This document shows positions 1 to 10,622 of a DNA stretch of 64,000 nucleotides, in pieces. The DNA is from DASPFV01 sp035620975 (GTDB taxonomy: Bacteria; Acidobacteriota; Vicinamibacteria; Vicinamibacterales; 2-12-FULL-66-21), in contig DASPFV010000193.1 in NCBI GenBank assembly GCA_035620975.1, positions 1-64,000 of the forward strand, in the 5' to 3' direction. How positions within the stretch are numbered: the stretch's first letter is position 1; the number at the start of each line of letters is the position of its first letter. Under the pieces are notes generated by a model. It was not told where the DNA came from. It did no database searches and saw only the letters and a program-made list of their open reading frames with translations. Position numbers and translations under genes: made by a program.

Positions 1-26
1 GAAGTCGGGCATAGGGGGCTAGTCTC

Positions 27-89
27 GGGCTCTAGGCTCTGGGCTCTGGGCTTTAGAGAGGCTCTGGGCTCTGGGCTCTGGGCTCTGGG
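27..89. repeat. Heptamer tandem repeat array 1 (GGGCTCT units)
   Basis: Eight heptamers close to GGGCTCT run from 27 to 86, with a 4-base interruption at 55-58 and a partial unit at 87-89. On the other strand the unit reads CAGAGCC, which fits the consensus YNGARCC shared by three other arrays in this window. It lies just beyond the 3' end of gyrB and nothing in it looks coding. Confidence 0.9.
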
Positions 90-132
90 AAGACTGGAGC
101 CCCCGTGAGCCTGGAGCCCAGAGCCCAGAGCC
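74..132 (-). terminator. Hairpin behind gyrB built from heptamer repeats
   Basis: Bases 117-132 (CCCAGAGCCCAGAGCC) are the exact reverse complement of bases 74-89, giving a 16-bp perfect stem with a 27-nt loop. It begins 8 bases past the gyrB stop codon in the direction of gyrB transcription, so it could end or protect the gyrB message. There is no clear U tract, so a terminator role is inferred from the fold and position. Confidence 0.5.
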
Positions 133-139
133 GTTCGTC

Positions 140-2776
<2,637 letters not shown>

Positions 2777-2857
2777 CAGGAGAATGCGTGCACCCCGGCC
2801 CGCGGGCCGCCCGCGCGCCGCCGCGGCGGCGACGCCGCGGCCGGAGGCGCCGTTCGG

Positions 2858-3976
2858 TCAGACCCTCATCGGCATGATGACGTAGGTGTACTCGTAGCCC
2901 TCCGCGCCGATCGGCTTCATCACGGCCTGGCTCATGTCGTCCTTGAACTCCAGACCGACCGAGTCGGTTTCGACGACCGCGAGAAAATCCAGCACGTACT
3001 GAGCGTTGAAGCAGATCGTCACCGGTGCCCCCGGATAGTCGACGATCAGCAGTTCCTTCGCCTCGCCGAACTCCGGGCTGCTCGACGCAATCTCCACCTT
3101 GCCCTTGTCGATCTGGAACTTCACGGCGCGGGACCGCTCGTTCGACAGCAGCGCCACGCGCTTCACGGCGCTCGTCAGCCGATCGCGATCGAACTCCACC
3201 CGCTTGTCGTTGCTCTTCGGAATCACCCGCTCGAACGCCGGAAACTGCCCGTCGATCATGCGCGAGATCAGCAGGCGGCCTCCGATGTCGAAGAACAGGT
3301 GGTTCTCGCCGCGCTCGAACCGGATGTCTGTGTCGGCTTCCGCCAGCAGGCGCGCCAGCTCGAGCAGCGTCTTGCGCGGCAGAATCACCCGGACCTCGTC
3401 CTCGCCCCCCGCCTTCGACCGGCCCCCCTCGCGCGGCACGGTCACGAGCGCCAGCCGATGGCCGTCCGTCGAGACGAGGCTCATCGAGTCGGACCGCAGA
3501 ATGAACAGCGCCCCGTTGAGGAAGTAGCGCGTGTCCTCGCCGGTGATCGCGAACTGCGTCTTCGCCACCATCTGCTTCAGCACCTCGCGCGGCAGCGTGG
3601 CGCTGAACGTGCCGGTCGCCTCGGGCAGGGTCGGGAAATCCTCGCGCGGAAGCGTCTGCATGCGCGAATCGAACCGGTCGGCGGCGACCTTCACGCCGTT
3701 GCGATCCTCTTCGATGCGGACGTCGGTCTCGGGCAGCGCCTTGACGATTTCGTAGAGCTTCTTCGCCGGCAGCGTCAGCGAGCCCCCCTTGGACACTGCG
3801 GCGACGCAGCGGCTCCGCAGACCCACCTCAAGGTCCGTCGCGAGCAGCTTCACCTCGTCAGCGTTGGCCTCGAGGAGCACGTTCGCGAGAATCGGGATGG
3901 TGTTCTTGCGCTCGACGATGCCCTGGAACAGCTGCAGTTCGCGCAGTAGATCGGTCTTGCGGACGACCAGTTCCAT
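2858..3976 (-). CDS. dnaN: DNA polymerase III sliding clamp (beta subunit)
   Basis: Ring-shaped processivity clamp that holds DNA polymerase III on DNA. The 372-residue product starts MELVVRKTDLLRELQ and ends YTYVIMPMRV, matching the family's usual length and its conserved P-M-R ending. A longer reading frame extends to 4132, but those 52 residues read through the promoter and AT-rich intergenic DNA. The ATG at 3976 has GAGG about 11 bases upstream and fits the family N-terminus. The gene follows dnaA in the usual order and has its own likely promoter at 4054-4081. Confidence 0.96.
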   Translation of the reverse strand: MELVVRKTDLLRELQLFQGIVERKNTIPILANVLLEANADEVKLLATDLEVGLRSRCVAAVSKGGSLTLPAKKLYEIVKALPETDVRIEEDRNGVKVAADRFDSRMQTLPREDFPTLPEATGTFSATLPREVLKQMVAKTQFAITGEDTRYFLNGALFILRSDSMSLVSTDGHRLALVTVPREGGRSKAGGEDEVRVILPRKTLLELARLLAEADTDIRFERGENHLFFDIGGRLLISRMIDGQFPAFERVIPKSNDKRVEFDRDRLTSAVKRVALLSNERSRAVKFQIDKGKVEIASSSPEFGEAKELLIVDYPGAPVTICFNAQYVLDFLAVVETDSVGLEFKDDMSQAVMKPIGAEGYEYTYVIMPMRV

Positions 3977-4029
3977 GGTGGTGATGACCTCGCGGGGGAG
4001 CGACGAGCGCCCGGATCCCTTGTTCAACA

Positions 4030-4264
4030 GATGGAGATCTAAGAAACAAAGAATTATAACAAGAAAGAGGTCCTGTTCAAAACCCAAATACCTGGCGTTA
4101 ATCGTTGCCTTGCTTGCAGTTAGCTTGTGCAAAAACCTTCGGGTTCGACAGCGGTCCGCCAGCGGACGACCCGTGCACGGAACGCCCGCTCCGTCCCGTG
4201 CACAGCGGTTCGGCGGCCGCCCCGCGGGGCGACTGTGGAAAACCGGCCGGAGCCCGCGGCCGGC
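4030..4264. other. dnaA-dnaN intergenic region, possible second half of oriC
   Basis: This gap holds a strongly AT-rich pocket (about 4030-4140) in otherwise GC-rich DNA, and one DnaA-box-like nonamer, TTTTCCACA, on the minus strand at 4234-4242. The same nonamer occurs three times upstream of dnaA. AT-rich DNA beside a DnaA box is what an unwinding element would look like, and bipartite origins flanking dnaA are known in Bacillus and Helicobacter. The role here is inferred. Confidence 0.45.
4054..4081 (-). promoter_or_regulatory. Promoter of dnaN
   Basis: On the minus strand a perfect -10 TATAAT (4054-4059) follows a -35-like TTGAAC (4076-4081) with a 16-nt spacer. The predicted transcript would start near 4047 and carry a leader of about 70 nt before the dnaN ATG at 3976. 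The site lies in the AT-rich part of the dnaA-dnaN gap. Confidence 0.65.
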
Positions 4265-5659
4265 CTAGCGGAACGATTCGGTCAGTGTGTTGATGAGATT
4301 GTTGAAATCCCCGTCGCGCTGCCGCAGATCCTCGATCTTTCGAATCGAGTGGATGACGGTCGAGTGGTGCTTGCCGCCGAAGCTGCGCCCGATCTCCGGC
4401 AATGACGCAGTCGTGAGCGACTTGCAGAGGTACATCGCGATCTGCCTCGGCATCGCGACCGACTTGGAGTTGTTGCGCGACTTCAGGTCGGCGACCTTCA
4501 GCTGGTAGTACTCGGAGACGAACTTCTGGATGATCTCGATCGTGACCGCCTTCTCGTCGTGCTGCAGGATGTTGCGCAGCACGTCCTGGGCGAGCTGCAG
4601 CGAGATCTCGCGCCCGGTCAGCGATGCGTAGGCGATCAGTCGAATCAGCGAGCCTTCGAGCTCCCGAATGTTCGACTTGATCTTTCCGGCGATGTAGAGC
4701 GCCACGTTGTCGGGCAGGGGGATGCCTTCGGCGTCCGCCTTCTTCCGCAGGATCGCCACTTTGGTCTCGAGATCCGGGGGCTGGATGTCGGCGATCAGGC
4801 CCCACTCGAAGCGGGAGCGCAGCCGCTCCTCCAGCGAGGGAATCTCGTGCGGCGGGCAGTCGCTGCTGATGACGATCTGCTTCTGCGCGTCGTACAGCGC
4901 ATTGAACGTGTGGAAGAACTCGTTCTGCGTGCCTTCCTTGCCGGCGATGAACTGGATGTCGTCCACCAGCAGCACGTCCACGCTCCGGTAGCGCTCGCGG
5001 AAATCCAGAATCCGGTCGTAGCGCACCGCGTTGATCATCTCGTTCATGAAACGCTCGGACGAGATGTAGGTCAGCTTCAGCGTGGCCAGGTGGTTCAGCA
5101 CGTAATGGCCGATCGCGTGCATCAGGTGGGTCTTGCCGAGACCCACGCCACCGTAGATGAACAGCGGGTTGTAGGAGCGGGACGGCGCCTCGGCCACGGC
5201 GCGGCAGGCCGCGTGCGCGAACTGGTTCGACGGCCCGACGATGAAGGTATCGAACGAGTAACGCGGGGCAAGGCCGCCCGGCTGCGCGTCCGAGATCTGT
5301 TCGGCCGAGGGCTCGTCCTCGAGCACCGGCGGCGCTGCCGGCGCCGCATCCGCCGTCACGAACGACACCGCCACGCCGGACCGATCGACGTCGGCGAGCG
5401 CCTCGTCGAGAACGCCTGAATAGTGCTTCGTCAGCCAGTCCCGGAACAGCGGGTTCGGGACCCTCACCTGAAGCGTGCGACCCTCGTCGGCCAGCAGGGA
5501 GGTGGGCTTGAACCAGGTGTAGAAGCTGTGCCGGTTGACCTTGGTCTCGATCCTCGCGAGCACCAGGTCCCAGATCGTGCTGCCGGCCAATCGAACGTCC
5601 GCATTCACAGCCAGGTCAACCCTCTTCCGGCTTTCGCCCCTGGAACGGGCCGGCGTCAC
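4265..5659 (-). CDS. dnaA: Chromosomal replication initiator protein DnaA
   Basis: AAA+ ATPase that binds DnaA boxes and opens oriC. The 464-residue product has domain I at about 28-95, a linker, the Walker A GGVGLGKTH at about 170-178, Walker B LLVDDIQF, and the C-terminal helix-turn-helix with the DnaA signature GGKHHSTVIHS. The first possible start is GTG at 5659. An inner GTG (codon 18, before NADVRLAG) is equally credible, since each has a GAGG 11-14 bases upstream. It heads the leftward dnaA-dnaN-gyrB group. DnaA boxes just upstream suggest autoregulation. Confidence 0.97.
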   Translation of the reverse strand: MTPARSRGESRKRVDLAVNADVRLAGSTIWDLVLARIETKVNRHSFYTWFKPTSLLADEGRTLQVRVPNPLFRDWLTKHYSGVLDEALADVDRSGVAVSFVTADAAPAAPPVLEDEPSAEQISDAQPGGLAPRYSFDTFIVGPSNQFAHAACRAVAEAPSRSYNPLFIYGGVGLGKTHLMHAIGHYVLNHLATLKLTYISSERFMNEMINAVRYDRILDFRERYRSVDVLLVDDIQFIAGKEGTQNEFFHTFNALYDAQKQIVISSDCPPHEIPSLEERLRSRFEWGLIADIQPPDLETKVAILRKKADAEGIPLPDNVALYIAGKIKSNIRELEGSLIRLIAYASLTGREISLQLAQDVLRNILQHDEKAVTIEIIQKFVSEYYQLKVADLKSRNNSKSVAMPRQIAMYLCKSLTTASLPEIGRSFGGKHHSTVIHSIRKIEDLRQRDGDFNNLINTLTESFR

Positions 5660-5977
5660 AGCCCGTTTACGCGCCTCGACAGCACCCGCAGCCCGAAACT
5701 ACGGGGCGTTTCGGCCTTCGCCTCGCCAAAAGGCCCATTGCACCGGCACCGGGGCGGGAGGGACGGGCGAAAACCGTGGCTTTTCCACATTTTTTTCCAC
5801 AGTTGTGGAAAACTTCGGGGGGAGCCCCTACGCCTCTGGGGCTGAAGTTCCCGCGGAAGCAGGGACGGCGACTGTAGCACAGCCCCCCTCGTCAGACAAT
5901 CGCACCCCGCGACCCGACCTTCCCGCGAAGCGGGCCGGGGGAGACGACGAGACCGCAACCCCGGACCTGCTCGGCGA
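5660..5977. other. Putative oriC region with DnaA boxes between dnaA and rpmH
   Basis: This gap between the divergent dnaA and rpmH holds three copies of the DnaA-box variant TTTTCCACA: plus strand at 5781-5789 and 5793-5801, and minus strand at 5804-5812. The last two form an inverted pair separated by two bases. The segment 5779-5814 is much richer in A+T than its surroundings. Gene orientation switches here, as expected at a bidirectional origin. The rest of the gap shows no gene. Confidence 0.7.
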
Positions 5978-6007
5978 TTGACACTCGAGCCGGGCGTTGG
6001 CTACTAT
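5978..6007 (+). promoter_or_regulatory. Promoter of rpmH
   Basis: A perfect -35 TTGACA at 5978-5983 is followed after 18 nt by a -10-like TACTAT at 6002-6007. The message would start near 6014 and leave a leader of about 40 nt before the rpmH ATG at 6054. It probably also serves the closely packed rnpA-yidD-yidC genes. Confidence 0.7.
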
Positions 6008-6053
6008 CGAGGTTTCTCCGACAGCATTCGATTCGTCCCAAGGGTCCGACATC

Positions 6054-6197
6054 ATGAAGCGTACATTCCAGCCCAACCGGCGCCGCCGCCGTCGGACGCA
6101 CGGCTTCCTCGTCCGGATGAGCACGAAGAACGGACGCCTCGTGCTGAAGCGCCGCCGCGCCAAGGGTCGCAAGCGCCTCACGGTGTCTTCCGCCTGA
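6054..6197 (+). CDS. rpmH: 50S ribosomal protein L34
   Basis: Small basic protein of the large ribosomal subunit. The 47-residue product begins MKRTFQPN and carries the arginine-rich core with THGFLVRMST and RRRAKGRKRL, matching L34 along its whole length. The ATG at 6054 is chosen because it starts the conserved protein; the open frame extends further upstream but without homology. It is first in the conserved rpmH-rnpA-yidD-yidC block, directly right of the origin, and has a strong promoter just upstream. Confidence 0.97.
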   Translation: MKRTFQPNRRRRRRTHGFLVRMSTKNGRLVLKRRRAKGRKRLTVSSA

Positions 6198-6256
6198 CCT
6201 GTCAGGAGTTCGACCGTCAGACGTCGAACCCGGTCCCGGGGGTGTCCAGCCGCGCC

Positions 6257-6628
6257 ATGGCCTCCCAGCGCTTCGCCCAGACGCGTCGGCTGCGACGCCG
6301 GGCCGAGTTCCAGCAGGTGTTCGAGACGGGCCGGCGCGCCCACGGCCGATACTTCACCCTGGTCGCCGCCCCCAATCAGGCCGGCACGTCGCGCGTGGGC
6401 ATCGTGGCGTCGAAGAAGATTGGAAACGCCGTCCGGAGAAACAGGGCTAAACGACTGATTCGAGAGATATTCCGGCGGAGCGAGGCTCTGTCCGCCCGCA
6501 ACGGCCTCGATGTCGTGGTCATTGCCCGTCGCGAGCTCTTCGATGCCGCCTTTGACAGCCTCGAGCAGGACTTTCATGCGGTGCTCCGGCGCTGTGCCGG
6601 AGGAGGCGCGAGATCCCTTGCCCGCTGA
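6257..6628 (+). CDS. rnpA: Ribonuclease P protein component
   Basis: Protein subunit that helps the RNase P RNA remove 5' leaders from tRNA precursors. The 123-residue product has the basic N-terminus with RLRRRAEFQQVFETGRR and the RNR motif region KKIGNAVRRNRAKRLIREIF at about 55-74, which binds the RNA. The ATG at 6257 fits the usual start and length. It lies 59 bases after rpmH and one base before the yidD start, as in many bacteria. The RNase P RNA gene itself is not in this window. Confidence 0.95.
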   Translation: MASQRFAQTRRLRRRAEFQQVFETGRRAHGRYFTLVAAPNQAGTSRVGIVASKKIGNAVRRNRAKRLIREIFRRSEALSARNGLDVVVIARRELFDAAFDSLEQDFHAVLRRCAGGGARSLAR

Positions 6629-6629
6629 C

Positions 6630-6896
6630 ATGCCGACCGGGATTGCTGGCGAGGCCCCGCTGACGCTGCCCCAGCGCGTGGCCCTTGGGATCCTGATGCT
6701 GTACAAGGGGCTGATCTCTCCCCTCTTCGCGGGATCCTGCCGGTACATCCCCTCCTGCTCGACCTACACCCGCGAGGCCGTCGTCCGCCACGGCGTGGTC
6801 CGCGGAGGCCTGCTCGGTGTGCGTCGCCTGGCCCGTTGTCATCCACTGGGGTCGAGCGGGTTCGATCCGGTGCCCGACCGGGCGCCAAGATCGTAG
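6630..6896 (+). CDS. yidD: Membrane protein insertion efficiency factor YidD
   Basis: Small cytoplasmic-face membrane-associated protein that helps YidC insert membrane proteins. The 88-residue product has the family core LYKGLISPLFAGSCRYIPSC followed by STYTREAVVRHG and a C-terminal RLARCHPLGSSGFDPVP, including the conserved cysteines. The start at 6630 follows the rnpA stop by one base and gives the usual size. An in-frame ATG 54 bases upstream inside rnpA is possible. It is followed closely by yidC. Confidence 0.93.
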   Translation: MPTGIAGEAPLTLPQRVALGILMLYKGLISPLFAGSCRYIPSCSTYTREAVVRHGVVRGGLLGVRRLARCHPLGSSGFDPVPDRAPRS

Positions 6897-6906
6897 CTGT
6901 ATCTGC

Positions 6907-8628
6907 ATGGAACGAAAGGTTCTTCTCGCGGTCATCCTGTCGTTCATCGTCCTGTACGGGTGGCAGGCGCTCTTCCCGCCGCCACCGCCGCCGGAGGCGC
7001 AGCCAGCGGCTCGCCCCGGAGGCGCAGAGCGCGCGGTGCCACCCGCACCGCGGACGCCAGAGCAGGCGATCCCCGCCGAACCCACGCCGGTGAACGTGGA
7101 GTCGCAGCCGGTGGTGGCGGCAGCCGGAGAGCAGGACGTGGTGTTCGAGAACTCCGCCGTGCGCGCGGTGTTCTCGAACCGGGGCGCGGTGCTCGAGAGC
7201 TGGCGGCTGAAGAACTACCGGGACGAATCCGGCCAGCCGCTGGAGCTGGTCCCGCACGCCCTCACGGACGCCACCCGTCCGTTCTCGCTTCAGATGGAAG
7301 ACGCCGGCGTGGCGGGGATCCTCGCGCAGGCCCTCTTCAAACCGAGCGCCGATTCGGTGCAGGCGGAGACGAGTCCAGGCTCGCTCGCCTTCGAGTACGG
7401 CGACGCGAGCGGGCTGCGGGCACGGAAGGAATTCACGATCAGGCCGGACGCGCCCTACATCATCGAGTTCTCCGTCGATGTCAGCCGGGGAGAGACCAGC
7501 CTCAACCCGACGATCCGGTGGGGGCCGGCACTGGGCACGGGGATCGTGGGAAGCGGGATGACCTACAACCCCGCTCCGCAGCCGGTGTTCTATCGCGACG
7601 GGGACGTCACCCGCGTGAGCTTCGGCAGCATCGCCGAGCAGCGCGTACAGGAGGGGCAGTTCGGGTTCGTCGGCGTGGAGGACCACTACTTCCTCAGCGC
7701 GCTGCTGCCGCACCAGGCGGCGCGCGTCGAATACGAGCCGGTGCCGGTCCCGGTGCCGGGCTCCGACAAGGGACTCCAGTTCGTGGACTGGAGCGCACGA
7801 TTCGCGGCACCGCCGCGCGACGCGCGGTTCTTCTTCGGGCCGAAGGATTACGACGTGCTGTACGCGATCAGCCCGGACCTGACCCGCGCGATCGACTTCG
7901 GCATGTTCGACTGGCTGGTGGTGCCGCTGCTGCGATCGCTCAAATGGGTGAACGGCTACATCGGCAATTACGGCTGGTCGATCATCGTGCTCACGGTGAT
8001 CATCAACCTCGTGATGTTCCCGCTCCGCCACAAGAGCGTCGTATCGATGCGCCGCATGCAGGAGCTGCAGCCCGAGGTGAAGGCGATTCAGGAGCGCTAC
8101 TCGAAGCTGAAAGTGAGCGATCCCGCGCGCTCGAAGATGAACGCCGAGCTGATGAACCTGTATCGCGAGCGCGGCGTGAACCCGGCCAGCGGCTGCGTTC
8201 CCATGCTCCTCACCTTCCCCGTGCTCCTCGCGTTCTACTCGATGCTGGTCGTGGCGATCGAGCTGCGGGGTGCGCCCTTCATCGGGTGGATCCGGGATCT
8301 GTCGGCGCACGATCCGTACTTCGTGACGCCGGTGCTGATGGGCATCTCGCAGTTCGTGCAGACGAAGATGACTCCGTCCACCGCCGATCCCGTTCAGCAG
8401 AAGATGATGCTGTTCATGCCGATCATGTTCACGGCCATGCTGATGTGGGCGCCGAGCGGGCTCGTGCTCTACTGGACGGCGAGCAACATCTGGGCGATCG
8501 GTCAGCAGGTCGTCACGAACCGGCTGATTGGTCCGTCGCCCCAGCACGCTGTCAGGCCGCCGGCCGAGCGGCGCCTGAAGAACGCCGGCGCCGGCCGTTC
8601 GGCGCAGGCAGCCAAGGAGCGCAAGTAA
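6907..8628 (+). CDS. yidC: Membrane protein insertase YidC
   Basis: Inserts and folds inner-membrane proteins alone or with SecYEG. The 573-residue product begins MERKVLLAVILSFIVLYGW, an N-terminal membrane anchor. A proline-rich segment and a large periplasmic beta domain (about 70-340) follow, then the conserved hydrophobic core starting near 355 (NYGWSIIVLTVIINLVMFPL) with a basic helical hairpin (MQELQPEVKAIQERY). The periplasmic domain is the Gram-negative form. The ATG at 6907 was chosen over upstream frame because it begins the anchor. Its stop overlaps the khpB start by one base. Confidence 0.96.
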   Translation: MERKVLLAVILSFIVLYGWQALFPPPPPPEAQPAARPGGAERAVPPAPRTPEQAIPAEPTPVNVESQPVVAAAGEQDVVFENSAVRAVFSNRGAVLESWRLKNYRDESGQPLELVPHALTDATRPFSLQMEDAGVAGILAQALFKPSADSVQAETSPGSLAFEYGDASGLRARKEFTIRPDAPYIIEFSVDVSRGETSLNPTIRWGPALGTGIVGSGMTYNPAPQPVFYRDGDVTRVSFGSIAEQRVQEGQFGFVGVEDHYFLSALLPHQAARVEYEPVPVPVPGSDKGLQFVDWSARFAAPPRDARFFFGPKDYDVLYAISPDLTRAIDFGMFDWLVVPLLRSLKWVNGYIGNYGWSIIVLTVIINLVMFPLRHKSVVSMRRMQELQPEVKAIQERYSKLKVSDPARSKMNAELMNLYRERGVNPASGCVPMLLTFPVLLAFYSMLVVAIELRGAPFIGWIRDLSAHDPYFVTPVLMGISQFVQTKMTPSTADPVQQKMMLFMPIMFTAMLMWAPSGLVLYWTASNIWAIGQQVVTNRLIGPSPQHAVRPPAERRLKNAGAGRSAQAAKERK

Positions 8629-9074
8629 TGGATCTCCACGGCCAGGTGCGCGAGTTCCTGGAGAAGACGCTGGCCGCGATGGGTCTCCCCCTCCAGGTCA
8701 CGGTCCGCGACGAGCCCGACAGCGTGCGTGTCGAGATCTCGGGTGAAGGCGGGGAGCACCTGCTCCGACGACGGGCCGAAGCGCTGGACGCGCTGCAGCA
8801 GATCGTGAACACCGCCTTCAGGCGCCATCTCGACGACGATCGCTCGTTCGTGGTGGATTGCCTCGACTACCGCAAGGCGAAGGACGCCGAGCTGAAGCAG
8901 ATGGCCCGCTTCATCATGGAGAAGGCCAAGTCGACCGGCGCCCCACAGGAGATGGGACCGCTCAATCCCTACGCCCGGAGACTCGTCCATCTCACGGTGG
9001 CAGAGGATCCCGCGCTGTCGTCGGAGAGCATCGGCGACGCCTTCCTGAAGACGGTGATCATCTCCCTCAAGTAA
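8628..9074 (+). CDS. khpB: KhpB/Jag-type RNA-binding protein (KH-R3H)
   Basis: RNA-binding protein of the Jag/KhpB family, usually encoded next to yidC. The 148-residue product has a KH-like region at about 1-78 and an R3H domain with GPLNPYARRLVHLTV near 110-124, in which R117 and H121 form the R-x3-H signature. It lacks the N-terminal Jag_N domain found in Firmicutes proteins, so this is the short form. The ATG overlaps the yidC stop by one base (TAATG), which indicates translational coupling. mnmE follows after 50 bases. Confidence 0.88.
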   Translation: MDLHGQVREFLEKTLAAMGLPLQVTVRDEPDSVRVEISGEGGEHLLRRRAEALDALQQIVNTAFRRHLDDDRSFVVDCLDYRKAKDAELKQMARFIMEKAKSTGAPQEMGPLNPYARRLVHLTVAEDPALSSESIGDAFLKTVIISLK

Positions 9075-9124
9075 TCGTCCGGGGTGTGCCGGCCGGGCCG
9101 GAGACGGCGCCCGCGAACTGCGCG

Positions 9125-10480
9125 ATGTTTCGAGTCGATGACACGATCGTGGCGATCGCGACGCCTCAGGGCCGGGGCGGGATTGGTGTCGTCCGAGTCA
9201 GCGGACCCGGCGCACCGCAGGTGGCCGCCGCGCTCGCCGGACGCTGCGAGCCGCTGGAGCCCCGGCGCGCCACGTTCGCCAGGGTGCTCGGCGCGCACGA
9301 GGCGGCCGACCAGGCGATCCTCACCTGGTTCCCGGCCCCGCGCTCCTACACCGGCGATCACGTCGTCGAGATCAGCGCCCACGGCAGTCCCGTGCTGCTG
9401 CGCGCGATCGTCCAGGCGGCGCTCGGGCACGGGGCGCGGCTCGCCGAGCCCGGCGAGTTCACGTTCCGCGCGTATCTCAACGGTCGCATCGATCTCGTCC
9501 AGGCGGAGGCCGTCCGAGACCTCGTCGAGGCTGTCACGCCGCTGCAGGCGCGCGCGGCATTCGATCAGCTCGAAGGCACGCTGACCGGGAGAATCGTGGA
9601 GATCGATCGCGCGCTGCTCGACCTGGTCGCGAGGCTCGAGGCGTCGCTCGACTTTCCGGACGAGGGCTATCACTTCCTGGAGCCGGCCGGTGTGGCCGAC
9701 GGGCTGAGCGCGATCGTGGCGCGGCTCGACGGGCTCCTCGCCCATGCGGCGGCCGGACGCCTCGTGCGCGAAGGCGTCAGCGTCGCGATCGCCGGACGCC
9801 CCAATACAGGCAAGTCGAGCCTCTTCAACGCCCTCGCCCGCGCCGATCGATCAATCGTCACCGCCCTGCCGGGCACGACGCGGGACCTGGTCACCGAAAC
9901 GATCGACCTGGACGGCGTTCCCGTCACGCTGGTCGACACGGCCGGCGTGCACGCCGACCCGGCCGACGAGGTGGAGCAGGAAGGCATTTCGCGCGCCGTC
10001 GCCACTCGCGCGGTCGCCGCCGCGGTGCTGATCGTGCTGGACCTGTCGCGCGCGCTGACCGCCGACGATGCCGCGACGCTCGCGTCGACGCGCAGCATCC
10101 CGCGGGTCATCGCCGCGAACAAATCGGATCTGCCGCACGCCTGGGACCACCGATTGTGCGGGCTCGAAGATGCCGTGGTCGTCTCCGCCGCGACGGGCGC
10201 CGGCCTGGCAGATCTCCGAGCCATGCTCGTCGCGGCGCTGACGGGCCGCGAGAGCCTGCGGGACGTGCCGGCGGTGACCAACGTGCGACACGTGGAACTG
10301 CTGACGCGGGCGCGCGGCGCGCTGGAACGTGCGCGGGTGTCGGCGGCCGACGGCACACCGGAGGAGTTCGTGCTGCTGGACATCAGCGAGGCGCGCGCGT
10401 GCTTCGAGGAGATCACGGGCCCGCGCGGCGCCGACGACGTGCTCCACGCAATCTTCGATCGCTTCTGCATTGGCAAGTAG
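9125..10480 (+). CDS. mnmE: tRNA uridine-5-carboxymethylaminomethyl(34) synthesis GTPase MnmE
   Basis: GTPase that with MnmG modifies the wobble uridine of several tRNAs. The 451-residue product starts MFRVDDTIVAIATPQGRGG. It has the folate-binding N-domain, helical domain, and an inserted G domain with G1 GRPNTGKSS near 224-232, G3 DTAG, and G4 NKSD. It ends in the catalytic C-x-G-K motif (FCIGK). The ATG at 9125 matches the family N-terminus. mnmG follows after 142 bases, a gap with a short GC-rich hairpin near 10525-10543. Confidence 0.96.
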   Translation: MFRVDDTIVAIATPQGRGGIGVVRVSGPGAPQVAAALAGRCEPLEPRRATFARVLGAHEAADQAILTWFPAPRSYTGDHVVEISAHGSPVLLRAIVQAALGHGARLAEPGEFTFRAYLNGRIDLVQAEAVRDLVEAVTPLQARAAFDQLEGTLTGRIVEIDRALLDLVARLEASLDFPDEGYHFLEPAGVADGLSAIVARLDGLLAHAAAGRLVREGVSVAIAGRPNTGKSSLFNALARADRSIVTALPGTTRDLVTETIDLDGVPVTLVDTAGVHADPADEVEQEGISRAVATRAVAAAVLIVLDLSRALTADDAATLASTRSIPRVIAANKSDLPHAWDHRLCGLEDAVVVSAATGAGLADLRAMLVAALTGRESLRDVPAVTNVRHVELLTRARGALERARVSAADGTPEEFVLLDISEARACFEEITGPRGADDVLHAIFDRFCIGK

Positions 10481-10622
10481 GCGAGACTCAGTCCTGCCTT
10501 ACGTAATTACGCTGACGCGCAAGGGGGGCGAGGCGCCCGCCCCGCAAAGCGCGAGGAGGAGGACCGACGAGCAACGCCGCGGGCGGGATGCATCGCCGGC
10601 CGAATGCTGCGGTAACTTTTGG

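Noticed and set aside
3977..4132. Longer dnaN start at 4132
   Set aside because: The extra 52 residues are translated from the promoter and AT-rich gap and have no match to the sliding clamp N-terminus.
10523..10545. GC-rich hairpin after mnmE as a terminator
   Set aside because: The stem is short, several pairings compete and no U tract follows. Since mnmG is expected in the same unit, a terminator is not convincing.
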